A stretch of 64,000 nucleotides of DNA from UBA9647 sp049522195 (lineage in GTDB: Bacteria; Bacteroidota; Ignavibacteria; UBA10030), in contig JBEKOB010000003.1 in the NCBI GenBank assembly GCA_049522195.1, positions 1-64,000 on the forward strand, in the 5' to 3' direction. The notes under the pieces were generated by a model. That model made no database searches and was not told where the DNA came from. It saw only the letters and a list, made by a program, of their open reading frames with translations. This document shows positions 8,097-15,570 of this stretch, piece after piece. The translations under genes were made by a program, and so were the position numbers. Numbering within the stretch: the stretch's first letter is position 1; each line of letters starts with the position of its first letter.

Positions 8097-9337
8097 ACGC
8101 GTATACAGCACCGGAACCTCTGAACAGAAAGTTCTTCACCCCTGGAGTCCTTGTCTTGATCGTTCTCGCAGTGAATGGAATAGCATTTGTCTTCGCGAGG
8201 ATTTTCTTCGGACTGGGAGCGGTCACTCACTTGAATAACCAGTACCCGTGGGGTTTGTGGATCGGCGTTGATGTTGCTGCCGGCGTTGCGCTGGCTGCGG
8301 GTGGATTCACCTCAGCTGCCCTTGGGCATGTGATGCACAGGGAAAACTATCAAGCAATCGTACGACCGGCGCTTCTAACCGCGATGCTGGGATATACATT
8401 TGTGGCGTTTGGAGTAGTGATTGACATCGGGCGTTGGTACTTCGTGTGGCACCCAATCTTTATGTGGAATGGAAATTCTCCTTTATTCGAAGTTGGCATG
8501 TGCGTGATGATTTATATGACGGTCCTGTACATTGAATTCCTTCCTCTCGTCACCGAGCGTTTCATGGGGCGTGTGCACCTCAAAGGGATTCTTTCGTTTC
8601 TCACTCGTCCGTTGGAACGCATTCTGAGCACTCTGGATCGTGCACTCGGAAAGACCATGTTCGTTTTCATTATCGCCGGGATTGTGCTCTCTACGCTCCA
8701 TCAATCTTCGCTTGGCACGCTGATGATCATCGCCGGCCCGAAGATCCATCCGCTTTGGCAAACACCGGTGCTGCCTCTGCTGTTTCTTCTTTCGGCGATC
8801 GCCGTCGGTTTTCCCATGGTGATCTTTGAATCGCTTCTCGCGTCGAGATCATTCGGGTTGAAGCCTGAGATGGATATCCTTTCGAAGCTGGGCAGTATGG
8901 TCGCTCCATTGCTTGGTATCTATCTGGCGTTCAAGATCGGAGACATGGTCATCCGCGAAACGTTTGTCTATTTAGTAACACCGACCACCGCGAGCGTCAT
9001 GTTTCTGATTGAAGTTGTCGTTGGTGTCATCATCCCGCTCCGAATGTTGCTTTCCCGCACTGTGCTGAGGTCACCTCTGTGGCTTTTTGTCGCTTCGTCC
9101 TTGGTGATCTTCGGGGTGCTCTTGAACCGGATCAACACGTTTATCGTGGCTTACACACCGCCGTATTCGATCAAACCCTATTTCCCATCAATCGGCGAGA
9201 TTTCTGTGACAGTCGGGTTTGTGTCGCTGCTCGTGCTGCTCTATCGAGTGGCGGTCTTGATATTCCCGGTTATCAGTGTTCACAAAGAGGTGGTCACTCC
9301 TATCAGCAAATACTCTATTCGCGGGAGCGTGAAATGA
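8093..9337 (+). CDS. NrfD/HybB-like polytopic membrane subunit
   Basis: A 414-residue membrane protein with about nine or ten hydrophobic helices. The region NNQYPWGLWIGVDVAAGVALAAGGF is characteristic of the NrfD/HybB/PsrC family, which reacts with menaquinone at the membrane and passes electrons to a partner ferredoxin. I start it at ATG 8093, which overlaps the upstream stop and has GAGGAGGAAATGGGCGA directly before it; a GTG at 8048 is less likely. Its own stop overlaps the ATG of the cytochrome gene. The three coupled genes look like the quinol/cytochrome modules called Hmc or Cbc in Deltaproteobacteria. Confidence 0.88.
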   Translation: MNAYTAPEPLNRKFFTPGVLVLIVLAVNGIAFVFARIFFGLGAVTHLNNQYPWGLWIGVDVAAGVALAAGGFTSAALGHVMHRENYQAIVRPALLTAMLGYTFVAFGVVIDIGRWYFVWHPIFMWNGNSPLFEVGMCVMIYMTVLYIEFLPLVTERFMGRVHLKGILSFLTRPLERILSTLDRALGKTMFVFIIAGIVLSTLHQSSLGTLMIIAGPKIHPLWQTPVLPLLFLLSAIAVGFPMVIFESLLASRSFGLKPEMDILSKLGSMVAPLLGIYLAFKIGDMVIRETFVYLVTPTTASVMFLIEVVVGVIIPLRMLLSRTVLRSPLWLFVASSLVIFGVLLNRINTFIVAYTPPYSIKPYFPSIGEISVTVGFVSLLVLLYRVAVLIFPVISVHKEVVTPISKYSIRGSVK

Positions 9338-10482
9338 AACGGGCAATTGGAAGTGCGGCAAGTCTGATTATCTTCTTGCTGTTGATACATCACTCGCTCC
9401 TTGCACAATCGACGAGTTCGCGCGGTACCGGTTGCAGGGAATGTCATGAGTGTGAGATTCCAACAAAGCTCAATCCTTGTCTCAAGAAGTGTCCGCGTGG
9501 CCAGATGATCACGGTGCACCATTCGGCCGACGCTGGACCAGTTGACGTGATACTCAATAGCATCAAGGGGTCTCCCGATGTCTATGAGCCGGTTAAATTT
9601 GCTCACCGCGCTCACGCAAAAATGTCCGAAATGTCTGGCGGCTGCGTATTATGTCATCACTACAATCTCACTGGCGATGTGCTCGCATGTAGGGAATGCC
9701 ATGCCGTTGATGCTACATCGAAGAACGCAGATCTCTCCAAGCCCGGCCTTAAGGGGGCTTATCATCGGCAATGTGTGAACTGTCACCGCGAAAGTGGATT
9801 AGACACGAAATGCGATGGATCCTGTCACCGAGCGAAATCCTCGACCGTGACAAACCCTAGTGACGTGCGCGACCACATAATCTCGGTTCAAGTTGTCAAA
9901 CCGGACCGGCTGGTTGTTCAATCCGCCAACGAAGACGCGAAAACCGTGACCTTCTACCACAGCGATCATGCTGATCGATTCGGATTGGCTTGTTCGTCGT
10001 GCCACGCTAACGAGCCCTGCTCAAAGTGCCACAGGGGAGAGGGAGCAACGACAAAGCCGATCGAACACCTACAAGGTGGTCACGACCGATGTTCAGCGTG
10101 CCATTCAGTCACAGAGAACTGCGACCAGTGTCACGCCAAACAACCCCTTGCGCGATTCGACCATGGGCGGAAAACAGGATTCGATCTTGGTCGCTTTCAC
10201 TCTTCGTTTGCATGCGCCCGCTGCCACAAAGAAAACAGCGACTACAAGGGTCTCACCGGAAAATGCATGGCTTGTCACGCTGGCTGGAAGCCGGGTGCAT
10301 TTGATCACGTCGTCACCGGTATCAAACTAAGTGAAACTCACGCCGCCCTCGACTGTGAAAGCTGCCACCTCGAGTCAAACTTCGCAAAGAAACCAACATG
10401 TAGTGGTTGTCACGACGACAAGAGCTATCCGACAGCCCTTCCGGGAGTTCGCGTCCAGCGTGCGAAGACGGTAAAGCACTAA
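9334..10482 (+). CDS. Periplasmic multihaem cytochrome c (12 CxxCH plus one Cx3CH)
   Basis: A 382-residue secreted protein; residues 1-25 are a Sec signal peptide ending LLAQ. I count twelve CxxCH motifs (CRECH, CVLCH, CRECH, CVNCH, CSSCH, CSKCH, CSACH, CDQCH, CARCH, CMACH, CESCH, CSGCH) and one CDGSCH with three spacer residues. Many additional His residues (for example HRAH, HHYN, HSDH) could serve as distal ligands. An N-terminal C-L-K-K-C pair lacks the following His. The start ATG 9334 overlaps the stop of the NrfD-like gene. It is the likely electron partner of the quinone-reactive pair. A longer upstream frame was rejected because it would remove the signal peptide from the N-terminus. 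Confidence 0.9.
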   Translation: MKRAIGSAASLIIFLLLIHHSLLAQSTSSRGTGCRECHECEIPTKLNPCLKKCPRGQMITVHHSADAGPVDVILNSIKGSPDVYEPVKFAHRAHAKMSEMSGGCVLCHHYNLTGDVLACRECHAVDATSKNADLSKPGLKGAYHRQCVNCHRESGLDTKCDGSCHRAKSSTVTNPSDVRDHIISVQVVKPDRLVVQSANEDAKTVTFYHSDHADRFGLACSSCHANEPCSKCHRGEGATTKPIEHLQGGHDRCSACHSVTENCDQCHAKQPLARFDHGRKTGFDLGRFHSSFACARCHKENSDYKGLTGKCMACHAGWKPGAFDHVVTGIKLSETHAALDCESCHLESNFAKKPTCSGCHDDKSYPTALPGVRVQRAKTVKH

Positions 10483-10485
10483 GAG

Positions 10486-12399
10486 ATGCAGCATGCAAGG
10501 TCAATGCATATGATCAGTCAGTTAGCACGAAAGATCGGTTTCAAGCTTATCGTGGTTGTCGGAGTCACGACGTTTGTCACGATGGGTATCTACGCATACA
10601 TCACGATCCGAACGCAGCGGGCAGATCTTTTTGCGGAGGTTGAACGGCACGCGATGCAACTGAGTGAGACCGTCCGAAACAGCACGCGGTACGATATGCT
10701 CCTCAATCAACGCGAGAGCATCCATACCATTATAAACGACATTGGCTCCGATCCGGCAATTGATGAAGTCAGGGTTCTTAACAAGGAAGGGAAGATCATC
10801 TATTCATCGCGGAAAGAGAACATCGGCAAGATGGTCGACAAGCAGGCAGAGAGTTGCTACGCGTGTCATGCAGCGGACCAGCCGCTTCAACGACTCTCCA
10901 TGTCGCAACGGACCCGGGTATTCCGGATTCACCCTGATTCCGCGAGAGCGCTTGGGGTCATAAGCCCTATTTACACCGAGCGCTCGTGCTGGGATGCGGA
11001 CTGTCACGCCCATTCAAAGCAGCAGCAAGTGTTAGGGGTACTGGACGTGACTTTTTCGTTGGCCGACGCAGACGAGCGGATTAGGGCCAGCGCTTTCCAG
11101 GTGGGCATATTCGCCATCAGCGCCATTCTTGCTGCGAGTTTCATCATCGGGTTCTTTGTGAACAAGTGGATCAGCCTCCCTGTGGGGGCATTGTTGAATG
11201 CGACCAAACAAGTCGGCGGAGGCAACCTGAGCTACACGGTGCCGGATCTCGGGAAAGACGACATCGGGATGCTGGCACAGTCGTTCAATACGATGACTAT
11301 GAAGCTTTCCGAAGCGCGTTTGCAGCTCTTTCAATCGGACAAGATGGCCTCTCTTGGCCGCCTGGCTGCAGGTGTCGCACACGAAATCAACAATCCGTTG
11401 ACGGGGGTTCTCACGTATGGGAGCTTTCTTCTCAAGAGGACTCAAAATCACCCCGAGCTGCAGGAAGATCTCAAAGTTGTGGTACGTGAGACACTGCGAT
11501 GCAGGGAAATTGTAAAGAGTCTTCTTGATTTTGCCAGGCAATCTATTCCTAAGAAGACGGCTTCGGATATGAGCGAAATTATTGACCGGGCCGTAGCGGT
11601 TGTTGAGCATCAGGTCAGCATCAAGGGAGTCAAGATCGTCAAATCGCTGGAACCGCATCTGCCGAAGATGACAGTTGATCCGAATCAGATGCAGCAGGTA
11701 TTCGTGAACCTGATCGTCAATGCTGCCGATGCAATTGAGAGCGGAGGAGGTACTGTGACTGTCTCGGCAAAACTGTTGCAGCTGGCTCCGCAGGGAGTTG
11801 CTCAAGTTAAGTCCGCGTGCTGCCCGAAAGGACACAACCTGATCACGAATGATTTCAAAATTGACGGGTTGCCGGCGATCCGGGTGAAGGCCCGGTATGA
11901 AGGAGAGGAAGGCTTTATGATGCTTGATCCGGTGTATGGGCGGAATCGAAACCATTTCGATCTGAATGTGAAGGCACGGACTGAATTCGAGATGGTCTGT
12001 CCAGAATGCGGGATTTCACTGTTGGAGGAGCAGGGCAAATGCGAGAAATGCGGGAGTCGACTTCTGTCATTCGTTGTTCCTTCGCATGGTGAGTTTGAGG
12101 CCTGTGTCAGTAAGGAGTGTGGTTGGCAGCGATGGCTTGCCGTTGACTCGGCAGGGAAGCAGGAGTACGTTGAACTTATTGTTTCGGATACGGGGGTCGG
12201 TATCTCGAAGGAGAACCTCGCTAAGATCTTCGAGCCATTCTTCACGACCAAAGGCCAGAAGGGGACGGGGCTCGGCTTGGCGGTAATCTGGGGAATTATC
12301 GACAACCACGACGGCACAATTTCGGTTGAGAGTGAACTTGGCGTTGGAACGACATTCACAATCCGACTCCCTTTGAAGCGCCAACCTGCTCAGGCGTAA
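10486..12399 (+). CDS. Haem-motif sensor histidine kinase with a Cys-rich insertion in its ATPase domain
   Basis: About 637 residues; alternative starts are ATG 10504 or 10510. TM helices near residues 22-45 and 203-228 enclose a periplasmic sensor domain with CYACH (Cys124) and CWDADCH (Cx4CH, Cys168), both able to bind c-type haem. Then come HAMP, a HisKA H-box (GVAHEINNPLTG, His near 299) and the N-box (VNLIVNAADAIES near 408). About 130 residues (roughly 430-560) are inserted before the G1 box (VSDTGVGIS near 567). They contain CCPKGH, CPEC (505/508), CEKC (519/522) and C-x4-C (540/545), resembling zinc ribbons. The G2 box is GTGLGLAV. The kinase probably senses redox state and phosphorylates the neighbouring regulators. 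Confidence 0.9.
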   Translation: MQHARSMHMISQLARKIGFKLIVVVGVTTFVTMGIYAYITIRTQRADLFAEVERHAMQLSETVRNSTRYDMLLNQRESIHTIINDIGSDPAIDEVRVLNKEGKIIYSSRKENIGKMVDKQAESCYACHAADQPLQRLSMSQRTRVFRIHPDSARALGVISPIYTERSCWDADCHAHSKQQQVLGVLDVTFSLADADERIRASAFQVGIFAISAILAASFIIGFFVNKWISLPVGALLNATKQVGGGNLSYTVPDLGKDDIGMLAQSFNTMTMKLSEARLQLFQSDKMASLGRLAAGVAHEINNPLTGVLTYGSFLLKRTQNHPELQEDLKVVVRETLRCREIVKSLLDFARQSIPKKTASDMSEIIDRAVAVVEHQVSIKGVKIVKSLEPHLPKMTVDPNQMQQVFVNLIVNAADAIESGGGTVTVSAKLLQLAPQGVAQVKSACCPKGHNLITNDFKIDGLPAIRVKARYEGEEGFMMLDPVYGRNRNHFDLNVKARTEFEMVCPECGISLLEEQGKCEKCGSRLLSFVVPSHGEFEACVSKECGWQRWLAVDSAGKQEYVELIVSDTGVGISKENLAKIFEPFFTTKGQKGTGLGLAVIWGIIDNHDGTISVESELGVGTTFTIRLPLKRQPAQA

Positions 12400-12440
12400 T
12401 GTCCCAAAGATCATACATTCAATGAAAAAGGATCGATGCC

Positions 12441-13244
12441 GTGAGCAAAGCAGTTGACATTCTTGTCATCGATGACGAACAGGTCGTAAGGGAAGGAGTG
12501 TGTCGCGTCTGTGAGGCCGGGGGTTTCAGCATAGAAGCCGTTGGCGACGCTGCATCGGGGTTGGAGAGACTGCGAAAGGAAGTCTATCGGCTTGTCTTGT
12601 GCGATGTCATGCTCCCGGAGTTTGACGGCTTTCACGTTTTGGATATGATGAAAAAGGCTGGCATCACCACTCCCGTGATCATGATAACCGGATGCTCGAC
12701 GCTACAGAACGCCGTCAATGTTCTCAAGGAAGGAGCAATTGACTTCATACCAAAGCCGTTCACCGTAGATGAACTGGAAAGTGGAATTCAGCGTGGTTTG
12801 CGGTATCAGCAGCTCATGGACCTAGGTGCATTCCCGAGATCCCTTGGGAAGAAAGCATCAGACATTTCCCGCCCGTGTCCCCGGGAGTTCCACCGGCTTG
12901 GAAGACTCAGCTGGGTGAAGATCGAAAACAATGGAATTGGGCTCGTTGGAGTAACTGACTTGTTTATGAAGTCCGTCGCTGCAGTGAAAGAGCTGACGTT
13001 CGTCGAAATGAATCGAGACCTGATACAGGCCGCGCCGTGTGCCACCGTCACGTCTCAGGATGGTCTGGTCCATGAAATTCTTTGTCCGATGAGCGGGACG
13101 ATTGTCACGCGGAACGAGCAGCTTCTCCCTCATCCTGAGTTGCTCGAGCAGGATCCATATTCGTCAGGCTGGCTATATCAAATTGTACCAACGAACCTCG
13201 CGTACGAACTGAATCATCTGATACCGTGTAGTCAAGATTATTAA
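12441..13244 (+). CDS. Response regulator fused to a GcvH-like domain lacking the lipoyl lysine
   Basis: A 267-residue protein from GTG 12441. Residues 7-120 form a receiver domain (LVIDDEQ acidic pair, LCDVMLPEFDG phosphoacceptor, MITG and KPF). From about 150 to 260 there is a glycine-cleavage H-protein-like domain: IGLVGVTDLFMKSVAAVKELTFVEM, a P-M-S-G turn, then HPELLEQDPYSSGWLYQI, matching the GcvH pattern PelvN-dPyg-GWl. The lipoyl Lys normally lies eight residues before the turn Pro; here that position is Gly. No DNA-binding domain is visible, so output is likely through protein contact. It sits between the kinase and a second GcvH-fused regulator. Confidence 0.82.
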   Translation: MSKAVDILVIDDEQVVREGVCRVCEAGGFSIEAVGDAASGLERLRKEVYRLVLCDVMLPEFDGFHVLDMMKKAGITTPVIMITGCSTLQNAVNVLKEGAIDFIPKPFTVDELESGIQRGLRYQQLMDLGAFPRSLGKKASDISRPCPREFHRLGRLSWVKIENNGIGLVGVTDLFMKSVAAVKELTFVEMNRDLIQAAPCATVTSQDGLVHEILCPMSGTIVTRNEQLLPHPELLEQDPYSSGWLYQIVPTNLAYELNHLIPCSQDY

Positions 13245-13319
13245 ACTGAAACCAATCGCAGGAATCGTTTTCTGGTCGAGCCATCCTACCTCGATCGGCA
13301 TGTTGGAAGGAGAGCATTC

Positions 13320-14480
13320 ATGGCACTGTTCATTCTTGCAGTCATCGTCTTTGTGCTGGCAGATCTTGTCATCCGCGCTGTAGCCAAGAAAAGGAACGAG
13401 AAAAAAATCAGGGAAGATCGGGAAGGAGCACTCACTGAGAGTCTGAAACTCGATTTCAGTCGGGAGGCAAAAACACTCAAACGCGCAGAAGTGCAGAATC
13501 CAAAAGCCCGAATCCTTTGTGTGGACGACGAACAGGTCATTCTCGACAGCTTTCGTAAGATCTTGGTTCTGGATGGCTATTCGGTCGACACGGTCGAAGC
13601 CGGTGTAGAAGCGCTCGGCTTGATTCAGCAACATAATTATGATTTCCTTTTTACGGACTTGAAAATGCCGTCGATGAGCGGAGAAGACGTGGCGAAGTCG
13701 GCAAAGCATCTCCGGCCCGATATTGATGTTATCGTCATCACAGGGTATGCAACGGTCGAGTCGGCTGTGGAATGCATGAAACATGGGGTAATGGACTATA
13801 TCCAGAAGCCGTTTACGGAGGCGGAATTAACCGAGCTGGTAAAGAAATTCGTGTACCGCCGTCAAGAGAGGATTGAGAAAGAGCTAAAGCCCCGGGTGCA
13901 CATCAGCCACATATCGGAGCTCAGTAGCTTCCCAGCCGCGGAGTTCGTGATTCCGGGAGGGGCGTTCATCTCTGAGGGGCATTGTTGGTTGACGTTGGAG
14001 GTAGATGGAACCGTGAAAGTTGGGATCGACGATTTTGCGAAGAAGTTGCTTGGCAAGATCGATGATATCGAGTATCCGAATCTTGGCATGAAAGTGAAAG
14101 CGGGCCAATCCCTGTTTTCGATTCGACTAGGGAAACGGACCATGGCGTTTGAGGCGCCCATCAGTGGGCAGGTTACAAAAATCAACAAATACTTAGGTGA
14201 ACATCTTGAATCTTTGGATGTGACTCCTTATGGCCAGAATTGGATCTGCACTATTGATGCAGACGATTTCGACGGCGAGCTCGGGAAGCTCAAAATTGGC
14301 AAGTCGGCAGTGAGCTTCTATCAAACGGAGATCGATCGTTTCTTGGCGTCTGTAAAGGACTCTCTGCGTGCAGGAGCTAATGCAGAAGAGATCGCGCGCG
14401 AGCAGTTGCACGTGGGGCACATGGAGAGCCTTGAAGACAATGAGTGGAACGAGGTCGCCAATAAATTCTTCAGGCATTAG
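13320..14480 (+). CDS. Membrane-anchored response regulator fused to a GcvH-like domain that keeps a Lys at the lipoyl position
   Basis: A 386-residue protein with a GGAAGGAG site before ATG 13320. Residues 1-20 form a hydrophobic helix followed by a basic charged stretch. A receiver domain covers about 60-180 (LCVDDEQ, FTDLKMPSMSG, VITGYAT, QKPF). A GcvH-like domain covers about 215-320 (HCWLTLEVDGTVKVGIDDFAKKLLG, later APISGQVTKIN, YGQNWICTI). Eight residues before the turn Pro stands Lys in GKRTMAF, the spacing of the lipoylated Lys in true H-proteins, although the flanking ES-x-A context is absent. The remaining 65 residues are helical. Having a receiver tethered to the membrane by its own N-terminus is unusual. 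Confidence 0.82.
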   Translation: MALFILAVIVFVLADLVIRAVAKKRNEKKIREDREGALTESLKLDFSREAKTLKRAEVQNPKARILCVDDEQVILDSFRKILVLDGYSVDTVEAGVEALGLIQQHNYDFLFTDLKMPSMSGEDVAKSAKHLRPDIDVIVITGYATVESAVECMKHGVMDYIQKPFTEAELTELVKKFVYRRQERIEKELKPRVHISHISELSSFPAAEFVIPGGAFISEGHCWLTLEVDGTVKVGIDDFAKKLLGKIDDIEYPNLGMKVKAGQSLFSIRLGKRTMAFEAPISGQVTKINKYLGEHLESLDVTPYGQNWICTIDADDFDGELGKLKIGKSAVSFYQTEIDRFLASVKDSLRAGANAEEIAREQLHVGHMESLEDNEWNEVANKFFRH

Positions 14481-14627
14481 ATAACCGTGCAATCACATAG
14501 AGTGTGGTCACAAGAAGAAGGGACGTCGCCGGGGTGCAGTTCATTGCTGGTTGCTATCCCGGCATCGCGGAGCGCCGAGGAGGCGCGAGGATCATGTGTG
14601 CTGCAATGAGCGTCAGTAGGAGGATTC

Positions 14628-15383
14628 ATGATTGACTCAGATGAACAGAAGCTGTTTCATGTGATTCCCCCTGAGGAATCCAAATGTGTGTGGATGACAG
14701 CAGGCATTCTCTCGTATCAACTCTGCGACAGGGAGTTTGAGTGCGAACGATGTCCACTTGACATAGCGCTTCGCCAGCGATTCACTCAGCATCAACCAAA
14801 GGTCAATAGGGTACGGCCAGCTGCTTTGCCGAAAGAACCGGAAGAGTCCCGCGTAGGAGTGCTCTTCGGCCGGAAGCATCTTTGGATGAAGCGTAGAGGG
14901 GAAAATAAGGTGCGGTTAGGGATTGAGCCTGGCATGGCGTCCGTGCTTGTTTCTCCAATGGCAATAGTGTTGCCCGCGCTTGGGGCACAGATTGCACGCA
15001 ACAAGGCCTGCTCCTGGATCGTGCTTGGCGGGGGCACGTTGCCGATGGTCTCACCGATTACTGGACAGGTAACCGCAACGAATAACATGCTCGCAGAACA
15101 CCCTCATGCTGTTTGCGCCTCGCCACTTGACGAAGGATGGTTGTTTGAACTTTCCGTCAGCCCTGCTGACGTCGATGATGCCGACGTGCTCGCAACCGCT
15201 GACGTGGCACGAATCTATGCGGACGACGAACGTGCCCTTACACATCTGCTTTCCACCGACCCCGGCAACGCGCAATCTGAGCACTACCAGAGTCAAACGG
15301 AGCATGGTCGGGCGATTGAGCGGCTTTCAGAGAGGCTTGGTCCGACCGAGTACCTAAAGCTCCTTCGCAATATTTACACGTAG
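14628..15383 (+). CDS. GcvH-like protein with an N-terminal four-Cys motif
   Basis: A 251-residue protein with AGGAGG just before ATG 14628. Residues 20-42 carry Cys20, Cys33, Cys39 and Cys42 in a CVWM-AG-LCDREFECERCPLD context. I recall this motif from GcvH-like and kinase proteins of Deltaproteobacteria, but its cofactor is unknown to me; a metal or Fe-S site is possible. Residues about 80-195 are GcvH-like (RLGIEPGMASVLVSPMAIVLPALG, a SPITGQVTATN turn, HPHAVCASPLDEGWLFEL). The lipoyl position is Gly, not Lys. No receiver domain is present. It may be a stand-alone partner of the two fused regulators upstream. Confidence 0.75.
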   Translation: MIDSDEQKLFHVIPPEESKCVWMTAGILSYQLCDREFECERCPLDIALRQRFTQHQPKVNRVRPAALPKEPEESRVGVLFGRKHLWMKRRGENKVRLGIEPGMASVLVSPMAIVLPALGAQIARNKACSWIVLGGGTLPMVSPITGQVTATNNMLAEHPHAVCASPLDEGWLFELSVSPADVDDADVLATADVARIYADDERALTHLLSTDPGNAQSEHYQSQTEHGRAIERLSERLGPTEYLKLLRNIYT

Positions 15384-15570
15384 CCAAATCCCTCGAAAAC
15401 CAACGGGGCAACCGCAAAAAAGGCCAAGAGTCCTTTCCTATGCTTGGCAACGAGGCGCCTTGCGCTTCCTAAGTTTGCATTCCCGAATGTGGCACTTGCT
15501 CAATTGTTGTATTTTTAAGCACTCTTCTCTGGCATAGTTTCTGACATATTTGGGGCGGTGAAATGTAGCC

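Noticed and set aside
11032..11955. A 307-codon minus-strand frame inside the first kinase
   Set aside because: It shadows the HAMP and kinase domains and includes the opposite of the Cys-rich insert; no motif or start signal supports it.
15490..15545. TGGCACTTGC and CTGGCATAGTTTCTGA before the second kinase
   Set aside because: The first has too short a gap between the elements; the second has correct spacing but GA in place of GC and a poor -12 block.
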